The position numbers and the translations under genes are program-made. This document shows, in pieces, positions 52,753 through 60,850 of a stretch of 64,000 nt of DNA. Each line of letters begins with the position of its first letter. Position 1 is the first letter of the stretch. The stretch comes from SLRI01 sp942491185 (GTDB lineage: Bacteria > Pseudomonadota > Alphaproteobacteria > Geminicoccales > Geminicoccaceae). Under the pieces are notes generated by a model. That model did no database searches and was not told the origin of the DNA. It worked only from the letters and a program-made list of their open reading frames with translations. The DNA lies in the NCBI GenBank assembly GCA_942491185.1, contig CALOAB010000025.1:36876-100875 (forward strand). Reading direction: 5' to 3'.

Positions 52753-53812
52753 GCGGGCGGACGAGCCGCCAGTAGGCGTTGATGGTCGCTGCGAGCAGGG
52801 CGACGGCCTTGCCTTCGAAGCCCTTGCCGATCAGGCCGGGGGCCAGTGGCAGGTCGCCGGCGACGAGCAGCTGGCCGATGCCGATCCGCCGCCGCTCGTG
52901 CACGAAGGCCCGACGCGTGCGCAGGCTGGCGCGGTTCTGGTAGAGCCACTGCCAGGCGCCGAGCCACTCCTTCAGCCACCGCCGCCTCGCCGCCATGACC
53001 ACGGATGCGAGCTCGTAGAGCACGAGGACAGGGGCCAGCAGCAGCAGGGCCGGCCAGCTGTAGTGGATCAAGATCGTCTGCCAGCGATTGCGCATGGTGA
53101 GGTAGGCGCGGCGCTTCGGGTAGACCCCCTGGTCGCGAAACGACAGGTCGGGTGTGCCTTCACCACGGTCGTGGAAAGCGACAGCCGTCGCGTCGCAAAG
53201 CAGCTCGAAGCCCAGGACCCGCATCCGCAGGCCGAGCTCCTGGTCCTCCAGGTAGATGAAGTAGTTCTCGTCGACGCCGCCGGCCGCCAGCATTGCGTCG
53301 CTGCGTGCCAGCACGCACGAGGTCGAGAAGGCGCCGACAGGCCGGGTCTCGGGCGGCGTCGTTGCGGCGGGCAGGCGGGCGTTGCAGAGGATCATCGAGC
53401 CCACGACGTGGGTCTCGGCACCGTCGAGCTGGATCAGCTCGTTCTCGGGATAGAGCACGAGGCGCGGCACGGCGACCGCAATGGCGGGATCGTCGAGGTG
53501 CCGCAACAGCTTGGCGATGCAGTCCGGGGCCAGGTAGACATCGTCGTCGACCAGTAGAACGAACGCCGTGGTGGCCGCCTGCATGCCGCGATTGCGGGCG
53601 ATGGCCGGGCCCAGGTTCTGGCCCAGCTCGATGACCCGGACGTCGTCGCCGGAAGCGGCCGCCGTTTCGGCACTGCCGTCGGTCGAGCCGTTGTCGACGA
53701 CGATCAGCGCGTCCGGGCGGGGTGATTGGCGCCGCAGATGCGCAATCGCGGCCGTGATCTGCTCACCGCCATTGTGATTGACGATGATCGCCGTGATGTC
53801 CGATCGGCTCAA
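52733..53812 (-). CDS. Family 2 glycosyltransferase (rhamnosyltransferase-like)
   Basis: A 359-aa GT-A enzyme: ITAIIVNHNGGEQITAAIAH, LIVVDNGSTDGSAETAAA, FVLLVDDDVYLAPDCIAKLL (DDD metal site) and FIYLEDQELGLRMRVLGFEL (ED acceptor motif). The architecture resembles dTDP-rhamnosyl transferases. A hydrophobic segment WPALLLLAPVLVLYELASVV precedes a basic C-terminus. The ATG overlaps the stop of the GMC oxidoreductase gene (ATGA). Composition is back to high GC. Confidence 0.87.
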   Translation of the reverse strand: MSRSDITAIIVNHNGGEQITAAIAHLRRQSPRPDALIVVDNGSTDGSAETAAASGDDVRVIELGQNLGPAIARNRGMQAATTAFVLLVDDDVYLAPDCIAKLLRHLDDPAIAVAVPRLVLYPENELIQLDGAETHVVGSMILCNARLPAATTPPETRPVGAFSTSCVLARSDAMLAAGGVDENYFIYLEDQELGLRMRVLGFELLCDATAVAFHDRGEGTPDLSFRDQGVYPKRRAYLTMRNRWQTILIHYSWPALLLLAPVLVLYELASVVMAARRRWLKEWLGAWQWLYQNRASLRTRRAFVHERRRIGIGQLLVAGDLPLAPGLIGKGFEGKAVALLAATINAYWRLVRPLISRFA

Positions 53813-55422
53813 GCGGGACGGCTCCCGCTTGCCAGTGAGCCGGCCAGATGATCAGCCAGGCGATGGGTGAGCGCCACGATGGTCAATGTCGGGTTGACGT
53901 AGCTGCCGGTCGGGAACACCGAGCTGCCGGCGACGAACAGGTTGGCGACGCCATGCACGCGTCCGTTCTCGTCGACGACGCCGCGGCGCGGATCGGGATG
54001 CATGCGGGTCGTGCCCATATGGTGTCGTCCTCCCTCCGTAGACGGCGGCCAGCCGGTTTCATTCAGCGACCAGTCATCGACCATATGGCCGAGCCCCTGG
54101 CGAGCGAAGGCTTCGGCAAGCGTTCGGCGCAGGCGGTCGAGCCCGCGTCGGTCGCTATCGGATACCCGCCAATCGACCATAGCGCAGGGCTGGCCCAATG
54201 CATCGGTCCGTGTATCGAGCAGCACCCGGCTATCGGCTCGAGGCGTGGTTTCGACAACCGTCCGCAAGGCCAGCAGATGCTGCGGTTGGACGATCTCTCG
54301 CGCGCGCTTGGCGTAGGTGCGCACGACCCCGCCGGCGTTGCCGGCCATGGTCAGCAGGTCACGCGCGACGGCGACATCGCGCGTCGAGCGGAACCGCCAG
54401 GCGTCGCGCAGCCGATTGCGCGCGCGATTGCCAGGGTTGTAGTAGTCCGGTGTGGTCTCCGATGCGAGGCGGCGAATGAAGTAGGCGACACAGCCGCTGA
54501 GCGCCTCGCTCTGCTGCACGGCCGCGGACAGCGTGAAGCCGGAATGGAAGGTCTGCTCCCAGCCGACCCGCTTGAAGGTGCGGATCACGTGGTGACCGTC
54601 GGCCGCGCGGCTGTCGGTCGGCGTCAGGTAGCCCGTGGTGATATAAGGGTGATCCATGAAATAGCGGCCGACCAGATCGTGCCCGTTGCCGACTCCGGCC
54701 GGGGCTGTCGATCTCGATGCCAGCATGAGGCGCGGGTTCTCGATGCCGCCGGCGGCGAGGACGAAGGCACGGGCGCGAAAGTCGAGCTTGCGGCCGCTCA
54801 GCGTTTGCACGGTGATGCTGCGCAGGCGGCGCGCATCGTCGTCGAGCTCGAGTGCCACCGCATTGCCATGGAGGAAGACCATGGCCTTGGGCTCAAGGCG
54901 TAGTTCCTCGCCATGTGACGTGCCGAAATCGGTCGGATGGCCGAAGGCGAACTTGACCCGCCGCAGCTCTGGATCCGCTAGTGACAGCGCGTCTGCCGGC
55001 AGTTGCTCTGGATCGTTCGCATCGAAATCGGTGAGGTGGCAGGTCTGGGCCGCCCGCTCGTAGTAGGGCAGGAGCGCGTCCAGGGCGAACGGCCAGCCGC
55101 TGTCCTCGATCCACTCCCGCCGCTCGAAGTCGAGCCGCTCCATCATCCGGCATTGCGCCGCCCATTTGGTCGTCGACCCGCCCCAGCTGCGGACCCGCGA
55201 CTGGCTCAACGGGTAGTTTGGCAGGCCGATATTGCGGCCGGCATAGAGCAGCTGATTGGCGTGGTCGAAATGCTCGCCGCCGCTCTCGATCAGGGCCACC
55301 TGCAGGCCCTGACCAACCAGGTCGCGCGCCAGCGTGATGCCAGCGGCGCCGCCGCCGACGATGCAGACGTCACTCTCGATGGGCGCTGACGGGTCGAGCT
55401 CGCGGGCGTCGAGGAAGGTCAT
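53809..55422 (-). CDS. GMC-type FAD-dependent oxidoreductase in the glycan cluster
   Basis: A 537-aa flavoenzyme. SDVCIVGGGAAGITLARDLV binds the FAD ADP; RSWGGSTTKWAAQCR is the second flavin motif; AFVLAAGGIENPRLMLAS is typical of pyranose/fructose-oxidase-like GMC proteins. The end carries GGRHHMGTTRMHPDPRRGVV and the NPTLTIVALTHRLADHL tail, with His/Asn of the active site. Members next to glycosyltransferases may oxidise a sugar or lipid-linked glycan. Unlike the GMC gene at 23 kb, this one is intact. It overlaps the glycosyltransferase start by 4 bases and lies 15 bp after the ABC exporter. Confidence 0.85.
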   Translation of the reverse strand: MTFLDARELDPSAPIESDVCIVGGGAAGITLARDLVGQGLQVALIESGGEHFDHANQLLYAGRNIGLPNYPLSQSRVRSWGGSTTKWAAQCRMMERLDFERREWIEDSGWPFALDALLPYYERAAQTCHLTDFDANDPEQLPADALSLADPELRRVKFAFGHPTDFGTSHGEELRLEPKAMVFLHGNAVALELDDDARRLRSITVQTLSGRKLDFRARAFVLAAGGIENPRLMLASRSTAPAGVGNGHDLVGRYFMDHPYITTGYLTPTDSRAADGHHVIRTFKRVGWEQTFHSGFTLSAAVQQSEALSGCVAYFIRRLASETTPDYYNPGNRARNRLRDAWRFRSTRDVAVARDLLTMAGNAGGVVRTYAKRAREIVQPQHLLALRTVVETTPRADSRVLLDTRTDALGQPCAMVDWRVSDSDRRGLDRLRRTLAEAFARQGLGHMVDDWSLNETGWPPSTEGGRHHMGTTRMHPDPRRGVVDENGRVHGVANLFVAGSSVFPTGSYVNPTLTIVALTHRLADHLAGSLASGSRPA

Positions 55423-55437
55423 CGCGCAGCGCCCGCC

Positions 55438-57237
55438 TCAGGCCGTCGTCGCCGCGGGCTCACCTTCGGCGGCGGCCAGGCGGGAGAACACGCCGCCACC
55501 CGACAGCAGGTCCTGGCGCTGGCCGATCTCGACGATCCGGCCCTCTTGCATGACGACGACGCGATCGGCGCTACGGGTGCTGGTCAGTCGGTGCGCGATG
55601 ATGATCACGGTCATCCGGCCGCGCAGCTCAGCCAGAGCCTTGCCGATCTCGCGCTCGGTGAAATTGTCGACGGCGTTGGTCGCTTCGTCGAGGATCAAGA
55701 TGTCGGGCTCGCGCAGCAGCGCGCGGGCCAGTGCGATGCGCTGGCGCTCGCCGCCCGAGAGCTGCGTGCCGCGCACCCCGACAGGCGTCTCGTAGCCCTG
55801 TGGCAGGGAGGCGATGAAGTCGTGGATGTGGGCGCTGCGGGCGGCGTCGCGGACGCGCTCGAGGCTCGCATCGGGCTCGCCATAGGCGATGTTGTCGGCG
55901 ATCGTGCCCGGCCGCAGGTCCGCGTCCTGGCCGGCAAAGCCGATGCGCCGACGCCATTGCACGAGATCGAGCTGGCTCAGTGGCACGCCGTCGACCCGAA
56001 TTTCGCCGCTGGTCGGGTCGTAGATGCGGCAGAGCAGGTTCACCAAGGTCGATTTGCCGGCACCGGAGCCGCCGACCAGGGCCAGCGTCTCGCCGCGCTT
56101 GATCTCGAGGTCAACGCCGTGCAGCGCCGGGCGGAGCGTGCCGTGGTCGGCATTGCCGAAGGTGTAGCTGGCAGCGTCGAACTCGATGCGCTCTTCGAGG
56201 CGGGAGAAGGGCCGGGTGCCCGAGGCCATCGGTGCCGGGTCCGGCGCGCTCAGCAGCTCGTCGACCTCCATGATCGCTGGTGCTGCCGAGGCGACGCGCA
56301 GGCGAAACGTGTCGAAGTCGCGGGCATAGCGCTGCAGACGGAAGACCAGGAACAGGAACGGCAGCAGCACCGCAATGCCGACATTGGCTTGCCAGGCGAG
56401 GACCAGAGCACCCAGCAATAGCGGCACGTAGAGCAGATCGATCAGCGGTGCCATGGTCCGCCAGGCGAACTGCAGCCGATGTTGGGCCCGGCGGACCCGA
56501 TGCGAGGCCTGCTCGAACTGCGCGATCTCGCGGCCTTCCTGGCCGAACATGCGGATCATCCGCATGCCGTTGAGCATCTGCACCACGGTCTCGTTGAGTG
56601 CGGCACCACCTTCCTCGACATGCCGGCCGGTGCGGTGGCTGCGGTTGATGACGACACGCGTGACGAGACCGGCGACCGCGACACCCACCATGATCACCAG
56701 TGTCATCTTCCAGGAGATCAGCAGCAACAGCGTCACGAAGATCATGGCCGTGGCGGCGCTGACCAGCATCGTCAGCGAGTCCATGACGGCGACGCCGGCG
56801 CGTTGGCAGGCGCCATCGACGGCATTTACCTGCTGGCCTTGCGGTTGGGCGGTCAATCCGGTGTAGCTCACGGCCATGAAATGCCGGGCGAGGCGGCCGC
56901 GCAGCTCGTGCATGACCTGGGTGCCGGCAAAGGTCAAAATGCCGACATAGACGAAGTTGATGAGGCAGCGGCCGACGACGAGGGCGACGATGGTGATGCT
57001 GACCATCAAGATGCGCTGATCTTCGGGAAACAGCTCGGCGTAGCGCTTGCCATACTCGGCGATGACGCCGCCGTCGGGCATGCTGCCGTCGGTCAGCACG
57101 GCGAGAAACGGAATGAGCAGGCCGATGCCGATGCCCTCGGCGAGCGAGGCCAAGACGCCGAGAACCGCGACACTCGGCAGGATCCAGGGATAGGAGCGCA
57201 GGAATCCGAAGATCAGCGAGTAGACACGCAGTGGCAA
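55438..57237 (-). CDS. ABC exporter (fused membrane and ATPase domains), glycan/lipid type
   Basis: A half-transporter of about 599 aa that should work as a homodimer. Six membrane segments in residues 1-330 (SVAVLGVLASLAEGIGIGLL is the first). The ATPase domain has Walker A GGSGAGKSTLVNLL, signature LSGGERQRIALARALL and ILILDEATNAVDN, then IIIAHRLTSTRSAD. All catalytic residues are present. The start is a TTG at 57237 with weak AAAGG upstream; the open frame continues upstream, antisense to the reductase gene, so it is not meaningful. It heads an operon with the GMC oxidoreductase and glycosyltransferase, consistent with export of a glycan or glycolipid. Confidence 0.87.
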   Translation of the reverse strand: MPLRVYSLIFGFLRSYPWILPSVAVLGVLASLAEGIGIGLLIPFLAVLTDGSMPDGGVIAEYGKRYAELFPEDQRILMVSITIVALVVGRCLINFVYVGILTFAGTQVMHELRGRLARHFMAVSYTGLTAQPQGQQVNAVDGACQRAGVAVMDSLTMLVSAATAMIFVTLLLLISWKMTLVIMVGVAVAGLVTRVVINRSHRTGRHVEEGGAALNETVVQMLNGMRMIRMFGQEGREIAQFEQASHRVRRAQHRLQFAWRTMAPLIDLLYVPLLLGALVLAWQANVGIAVLLPFLFLVFRLQRYARDFDTFRLRVASAAPAIMEVDELLSAPDPAPMASGTRPFSRLEERIEFDAASYTFGNADHGTLRPALHGVDLEIKRGETLALVGGSGAGKSTLVNLLCRIYDPTSGEIRVDGVPLSQLDLVQWRRRIGFAGQDADLRPGTIADNIAYGEPDASLERVRDAARSAHIHDFIASLPQGYETPVGVRGTQLSGGERQRIALARALLREPDILILDEATNAVDNFTEREIGKALAELRGRMTVIIIAHRLTSTRSADRVVVMQEGRIVEIGQRQDLLSGGGVFSRLAAAEGEPAATTA

Positions 57238-57543
57238 GGGGGCGACCTTTGTCGTTTTTGGGCAGTGACTGGAGCGGGCTCCAGGCGCAGGGCGGCATTT
57301 TGCTGACGGCTTGACGCAGAAAGTAGTCCCACTGGGCTCGCCCGAACACCCCGGAACGGCCGCTTCGGCATGTAGCGCGCCATTGGGGTAGGCGACGTGG
57401 CATCTTTGTATGCCAGGGCCCTGCCGGCCCAGCACGCTTGTCTTCGCCGTCGAACGCTGCCTAGCTGGACCTGCAGGGCAGGAGGAAGAGCAGGGCAGGC
57501 GGCTCGTGCTCGACCAATTGCTCGTCCAATTTGGAGGTCGGCT
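57238..57543. other. Divergent promoter region between ABC exporter and aldo/keto reductase genes
   Basis: About 306 bp between divergently read genes, so promoters for both should lie here. I see no clear sigma-70 pair, operator palindrome or RNA gene. The only decisive element is GGAGG at 57533-57537, six bases before the reductase ATG. Confidence 0.45.
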
Positions 57544-58497
57544 ATGGACTACACGCAACTCGGCAACACCGGGCTCAAGGTCAGTGTCGCCGGCCTCGGC
57601 TGCGGTGGCAGCAGCCGGATCGGCCTCGGCAAGGGGCGGACCGATCGCGAGGCCGCCGCCCTGGTGCGGGCCGCCTTCGATCGCGGCGTGACGTTCTTCG
57701 ACACCGCCATGGCCTACGGCACCGAGCCAGCCGTGGGCCTGGCGCTCAGCGACCTGCCGCGCGACGAGGTCGTGGTCTGCACCAAGAGCCAGGTCACAGC
57801 CGATGGCCGGATGCTCTCGGCAGACGAGGTCCGCGCCAATCTCGACAGCTCGCTTCGCACGCTCGGCATCAAGCATGTCGATGTCTACCTGCTGCACGCC
57901 GTCCGGCCGGAGCACTATGAGCATGCCCTGGCGCTCCGCGAAGCGCTGTTGCGTGAGCGCGACGCCGGCAAGATCGGCCATCTCGGCATCACCGAGACCG
58001 GGCCGTTCGATCCGGCGCACGAGATGCTGCAGCAGGCGACGCAGGACCCGGCCTGGGAGGTGGTCATGCTGGCCTTCCACATGATGCACCAGAGCGCGCG
58101 AGAGACGGTCCTGCCGCAGACCATGGCGAATGGCATCGGCACGTTGTTGATGTTCGCGGTTCGCGCCATCTTCAGCCAGCCGGAGCGGTTGCGCCAGGCG
58201 ATGCGGGAGCTGGCCGAGGTTGGCCAGGTGCCGGGCGAGCTGGCCGCGCTCGACGAGCCTTTGGCCTTCCTGGTCGATGAGCACGGTGCCGAGAGCGTGA
58301 TCGATGCCGCCTATCGCTATGTGCGCCACGAGCCGGGTGTCGATGTCGTGCTCTTCGGGACCGGCGAGGTCGAGCATCTCGAGAGCAACATCGCCTCGAT
58401 CCTGCGGCCGCCGCTGCCCGAGGCCGCGACGGTACGGCTACGCTCGCTGTTCGCGCATCTGGCAGGCGCCGGTCTGGACTTGCCGACTGGGCGATGA
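57544..58497 (+). CDS. Aldo/keto reductase family protein
   Basis: A 317-aa NAD(P)H-dependent oxidoreductase fold. It starts YTQLGNTGLKVSVAGLGCGG, with FFDTAMAYGTEPAVG holding the catalytic Asp and Tyr. The catalytic Lys is in EVVVCTKSQV, and HVDVYLLHAV supplies the His. The C-terminal cofactor segment is VDVVLFGTGEVEHLESNI. GGAGG 6 bases before ATG 57544 decides the start. Substrate unknown; a small membrane protein follows. Confidence 0.87.
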   Translation: MDYTQLGNTGLKVSVAGLGCGGSSRIGLGKGRTDREAAALVRAAFDRGVTFFDTAMAYGTEPAVGLALSDLPRDEVVVCTKSQVTADGRMLSADEVRANLDSSLRTLGIKHVDVYLLHAVRPEHYEHALALREALLRERDAGKIGHLGITETGPFDPAHEMLQQATQDPAWEVVMLAFHMMHQSARETVLPQTMANGIGTLLMFAVRAIFSQPERLRQAMRELAEVGQVPGELAALDEPLAFLVDEHGAESVIDAAYRYVRHEPGVDVVLFGTGEVEHLESNIASILRPPLPEAATVRLRSLFAHLAGAGLDLPTGR

Positions 58498-58540
58498 CGG
58501 TCCGGCAGCGCTCCAGCCCGTCTCGTCGAAAAGCAGCGCC

Positions 58541-58840
58541 ATGAGGACGTTTCGCCGTTTCCTCGCCGGCGAGCTGCCGCTCGGCGAGGCTTTTTGGACC
58601 TGGGCCGTCGGCGGCGGCCTCCTGGTCAATATCGTCACCAGCCTCGCGTTCCTGGCGCTGGTCTCGATGGACCGGCCGATCCTCGGGCTCGTTGTCGGCT
58701 ATGGCTGCTCGGTGCCCTACAACATCGCGGCCGTCGTGGGTGTCTGGCGCTCGGCCGACCGCCACGCGGGCCATTCCGCCTTCGCCAGCATGGCGCGTTT
58801 CGTCACACTCGCCGCCGCGGTGGTCCTGTCGCTGACCTGA
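58541..58840 (+). CDS. Small membrane protein (two to three helices)
   Basis: 99 aa with hydrophobic stretches at about residues 20-45 (WTWAVGGGLLVNIVTSLAFL) and 50-70, and a final one (FVTLAAAVVLSLT). The motif FLAGELPLGEAFWTWAVGGG at the start recurs in small proteobacterial inner-membrane proteins of unknown function. It lies 43 bp after the reductase gene. No catalytic residues apparent. Confidence 0.65.
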   Translation: MRTFRRFLAGELPLGEAFWTWAVGGGLLVNIVTSLAFLALVSMDRPILGLVVGYGCSVPYNIAAVVGVWRSADRHAGHSAFASMARFVTLAAAVVLSLT

Positions 58841-59003
58841 AGGGGCAGCGGCCGATGAAAGCCATTGGTCTCGGCGCCAAGGGCGCGTATGGATGGCTCT
58901 TTCGGCGATGTGCCTGGTGCTGCGGTGTCGATGGGCCACCCTTGGGTGACCGTCATTGGCGCTGACGTGCCTGCGCTCGCCGCTTCGCCTAACCGAGGCT
59001 GTC

Positions 59004-60080
59004 GTGGCCGCCAGCAAGACCCTCATCAGCCGTCGCGTGGCACCTGCTTCCGTGGGTGTCGGGCTCTCGGACATTGCCGTTCTGCGCCGCGTGATCGCGA
59101 TGGCGTTCCGCTACCGCATGGGCATGGCGATCGCGATCGCAACGACCATCGTGGCTGCGGTCTTTCAGCTGCTGATCCCGCAACTGCTCGGCAGCGCTGT
59201 CGATGCGGCCCAGGGCCTGCTCGCGGGCGCTGATGCCGCGGCAGCGCGGACGGCGCTCTGGCAGACCGGTGCGCTCTTGCTCGGCGCCAGCGTGCTGCGC
59301 GGCCTGTTTACCATGTGGCACAACTACCAGGGCGAGGCCGTCGGCCAGCGCGTCGCCTATGATTTGCGCATGGCCTACTATGCCCAGCTGCAACGCCTCA
59401 GCTTCGGCTTTCACGACCGGGTGCATACCGGCGAGCTGATCACCCGCGGCATGCTCGACATCGAGGGCATCCGCATGCTGGTCAATGCCGGGCTGATGCG
59501 CGTCGTGCTGATCACCGTCCTGGTCGGCGTCGGCGCCGGTCTGCTCTTGAGCCAGGACCCGGTGCTCGGGCTGATCGCCTTGAGCTTCGTGCCGTTCGCC
59601 GCCTGGCGCTCGGTGGTGGCCCGGCTGCGGCTCAGGGCCAGCTGGCTGGCGCTGCAGGAGAAGCTCGGCATCCTGACCCGGGTGATGGAGGAGAACCTCG
59701 CCGGCATTCGGGTGGTCCGCGCGTTCGCCGCCCAACCGCACGAGCTCGGCAAGTTCGACGTGGTGTCCGACGAGACGCTCGAGCTCGCCAGCCGCCGGGT
59801 CGACATCCGCGTGCGCAACACGGCGGCCATGACGTATGCCTTCTTCCTCGCCATGGGCGTGCTGCTCTGGGTCGGTGGGCAGCAGGTGCTGGCGGGTGAG
59901 ATCACGGTCGGTCGGCTCGCCGAGTACCTGGCGTTCATGGCCATCCTGCAGATGCCGGTGCGCCAGCTCGGCATGATGGTCAACGCCTTCGCCCGTGCAT
60001 CGATGTCGGGAGCACGGCTGTTCGAGGTGCTCGACCGCGAGCCGGACATCCAAGACGGCCCGACGCCCACGACCTCGTGA
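59004..60080 (+). CDS. ABC exporter subunit 1, membrane domain (probably one gene with the next, frameshifted)
   Basis: The membrane domain of a heterodimeric exporter, about 358 aa with six helices (MGMAIAIATTIVAAVFQLLI first) and coupling region RLSFGFHDRVHTGELITRG. The frame ends IQDGPTPTTS with stop at 60080, where a GTG of the ATPase frame overlaps (GTGA). Read in the ATPase frame, the preceding bases give RPDAHDLVISDAV, a natural linker. So a one-base shift near 60056-60062 most likely broke one gene of about 615 codons. GTG 59004 with GAGG upstream is preferred over a TTG at 58956. Confidence 0.82.
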   Translation: MAASKTLISRRVAPASVGVGLSDIAVLRRVIAMAFRYRMGMAIAIATTIVAAVFQLLIPQLLGSAVDAAQGLLAGADAAAARTALWQTGALLLGASVLRGLFTMWHNYQGEAVGQRVAYDLRMAYYAQLQRLSFGFHDRVHTGELITRGMLDIEGIRMLVNAGLMRVVLITVLVGVGAGLLLSQDPVLGLIALSFVPFAAWRSVVARLRLRASWLALQEKLGILTRVMEENLAGIRVVRAFAAQPHELGKFDVVSDETLELASRRVDIRVRNTAAMTYAFFLAMGVLLWVGGQQVLAGEITVGRLAEYLAFMAILQMPVRQLGMMVNAFARASMSGARLFEVLDREPDIQDGPTPTTS

Positions 60081-60850
60081 TCAGCGATGCGGTGCTTCGC
60101 TTCGAGCATGTGTCCTTCGCTTATGATGGCGCCTATGCCGGCGACGGCCCGAAGATGGTGACGCTGCACGATATCAGCTTCGAGGTGGCGGCCGGCCGGA
60201 CGCTCGGCATCGTCGGCCCGCCCGGCAGCGGCAAGTCGACCATCGCCCAGCTGATCCCGCGCTACTACGACGTCGGCGCCGGGCGGGTCACCATCGATGG
60301 CCAGGACGTGCGCGAGGTGACCCTGGCGTCGCTGCGCCGGGCGGTGAGCCTGGTCCAGCAGGACACGTACCTGTTCACGGCCTCGATCGAGAACAACATC
60401 GCCTACGGCGATCCCTGGGCCGAGCGCGAGCGGATCGCCCAGTCGAGCGAGACCGCACGGCTGCACGCCTATATCGCCGGCCTGCCCAAGGACTACGAGA
60501 CCCTGGTCGGCGAGCGCGGCGTGTCGCTCTCCGGCGGCCAGCGCCAGCGCCTGTCGATCGCACGCAGCATCCTCACCGCCCCGCCCGTCCTGGTGTTCGA
60601 CGATTCGACGGCCGCGGTCGATGCAGCGACGGAGCAGGGTATCCGCGAGGCCTTGCGCGAAGGGGCCGCCAGCCGTGCGACGATCATCATCGCGCACCGG
60701 CTGGGCTCGCTCATGGATGCGGATGAGATCGTCTTCCTCGAGGCCGGCCGCATCGTCGAGCGCGGCAGCCATGCCGAGCTGCTGCGGTTGGGCGGTCGCT
60801 ATGCCAGCCTCTACGCGCTGCAGAGCCTTGGCGGCGAGGCCGGCCAATGA
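60077..60850 (+). CDS. ABC exporter subunit 1, ATP-binding domain
   Basis: A 257-aa ATPase domain. Walker A GPPGSGKSTI, Q loop LVQQDTYLF, signature LSGGQRQRLSIARSI, and Walker B VLVFDDSTAAVD in which the catalytic Glu is Asp. The switch His is in IIIAHRLGSLM. The Asp substitution marks the degenerate half of an asymmetric heterodimer whose partner is the next gene (ATGA overlap). It is probably the C-terminal part of the preceding frame; if the split is real, membrane and ATPase domains are separate chains. Confidence 0.85.
   Translation: MISDAVLRFEHVSFAYDGAYAGDGPKMVTLHDISFEVAAGRTLGIVGPPGSGKSTIAQLIPRYYDVGAGRVTIDGQDVREVTLASLRRAVSLVQQDTYLFTASIENNIAYGDPWAERERIAQSSETARLHAYIAGLPKDYETLVGERGVSLSGGQRQRLSIARSILTAPPVLVFDDSTAAVDAATEQGIREALREGAASRATIIIAHRLGSLMDADEIVFLEAGRIVERGSHAELLRLGGRYASLYALQSLGGEAGQ

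Noticed and set aside
52425..52979. Minus-strand frame upstream of the family 2 glycosyltransferase end
   Set aside because: Half of it is an out-of-frame shadow of the glycosyltransferase and the remainder has no similarity that I can recognise.
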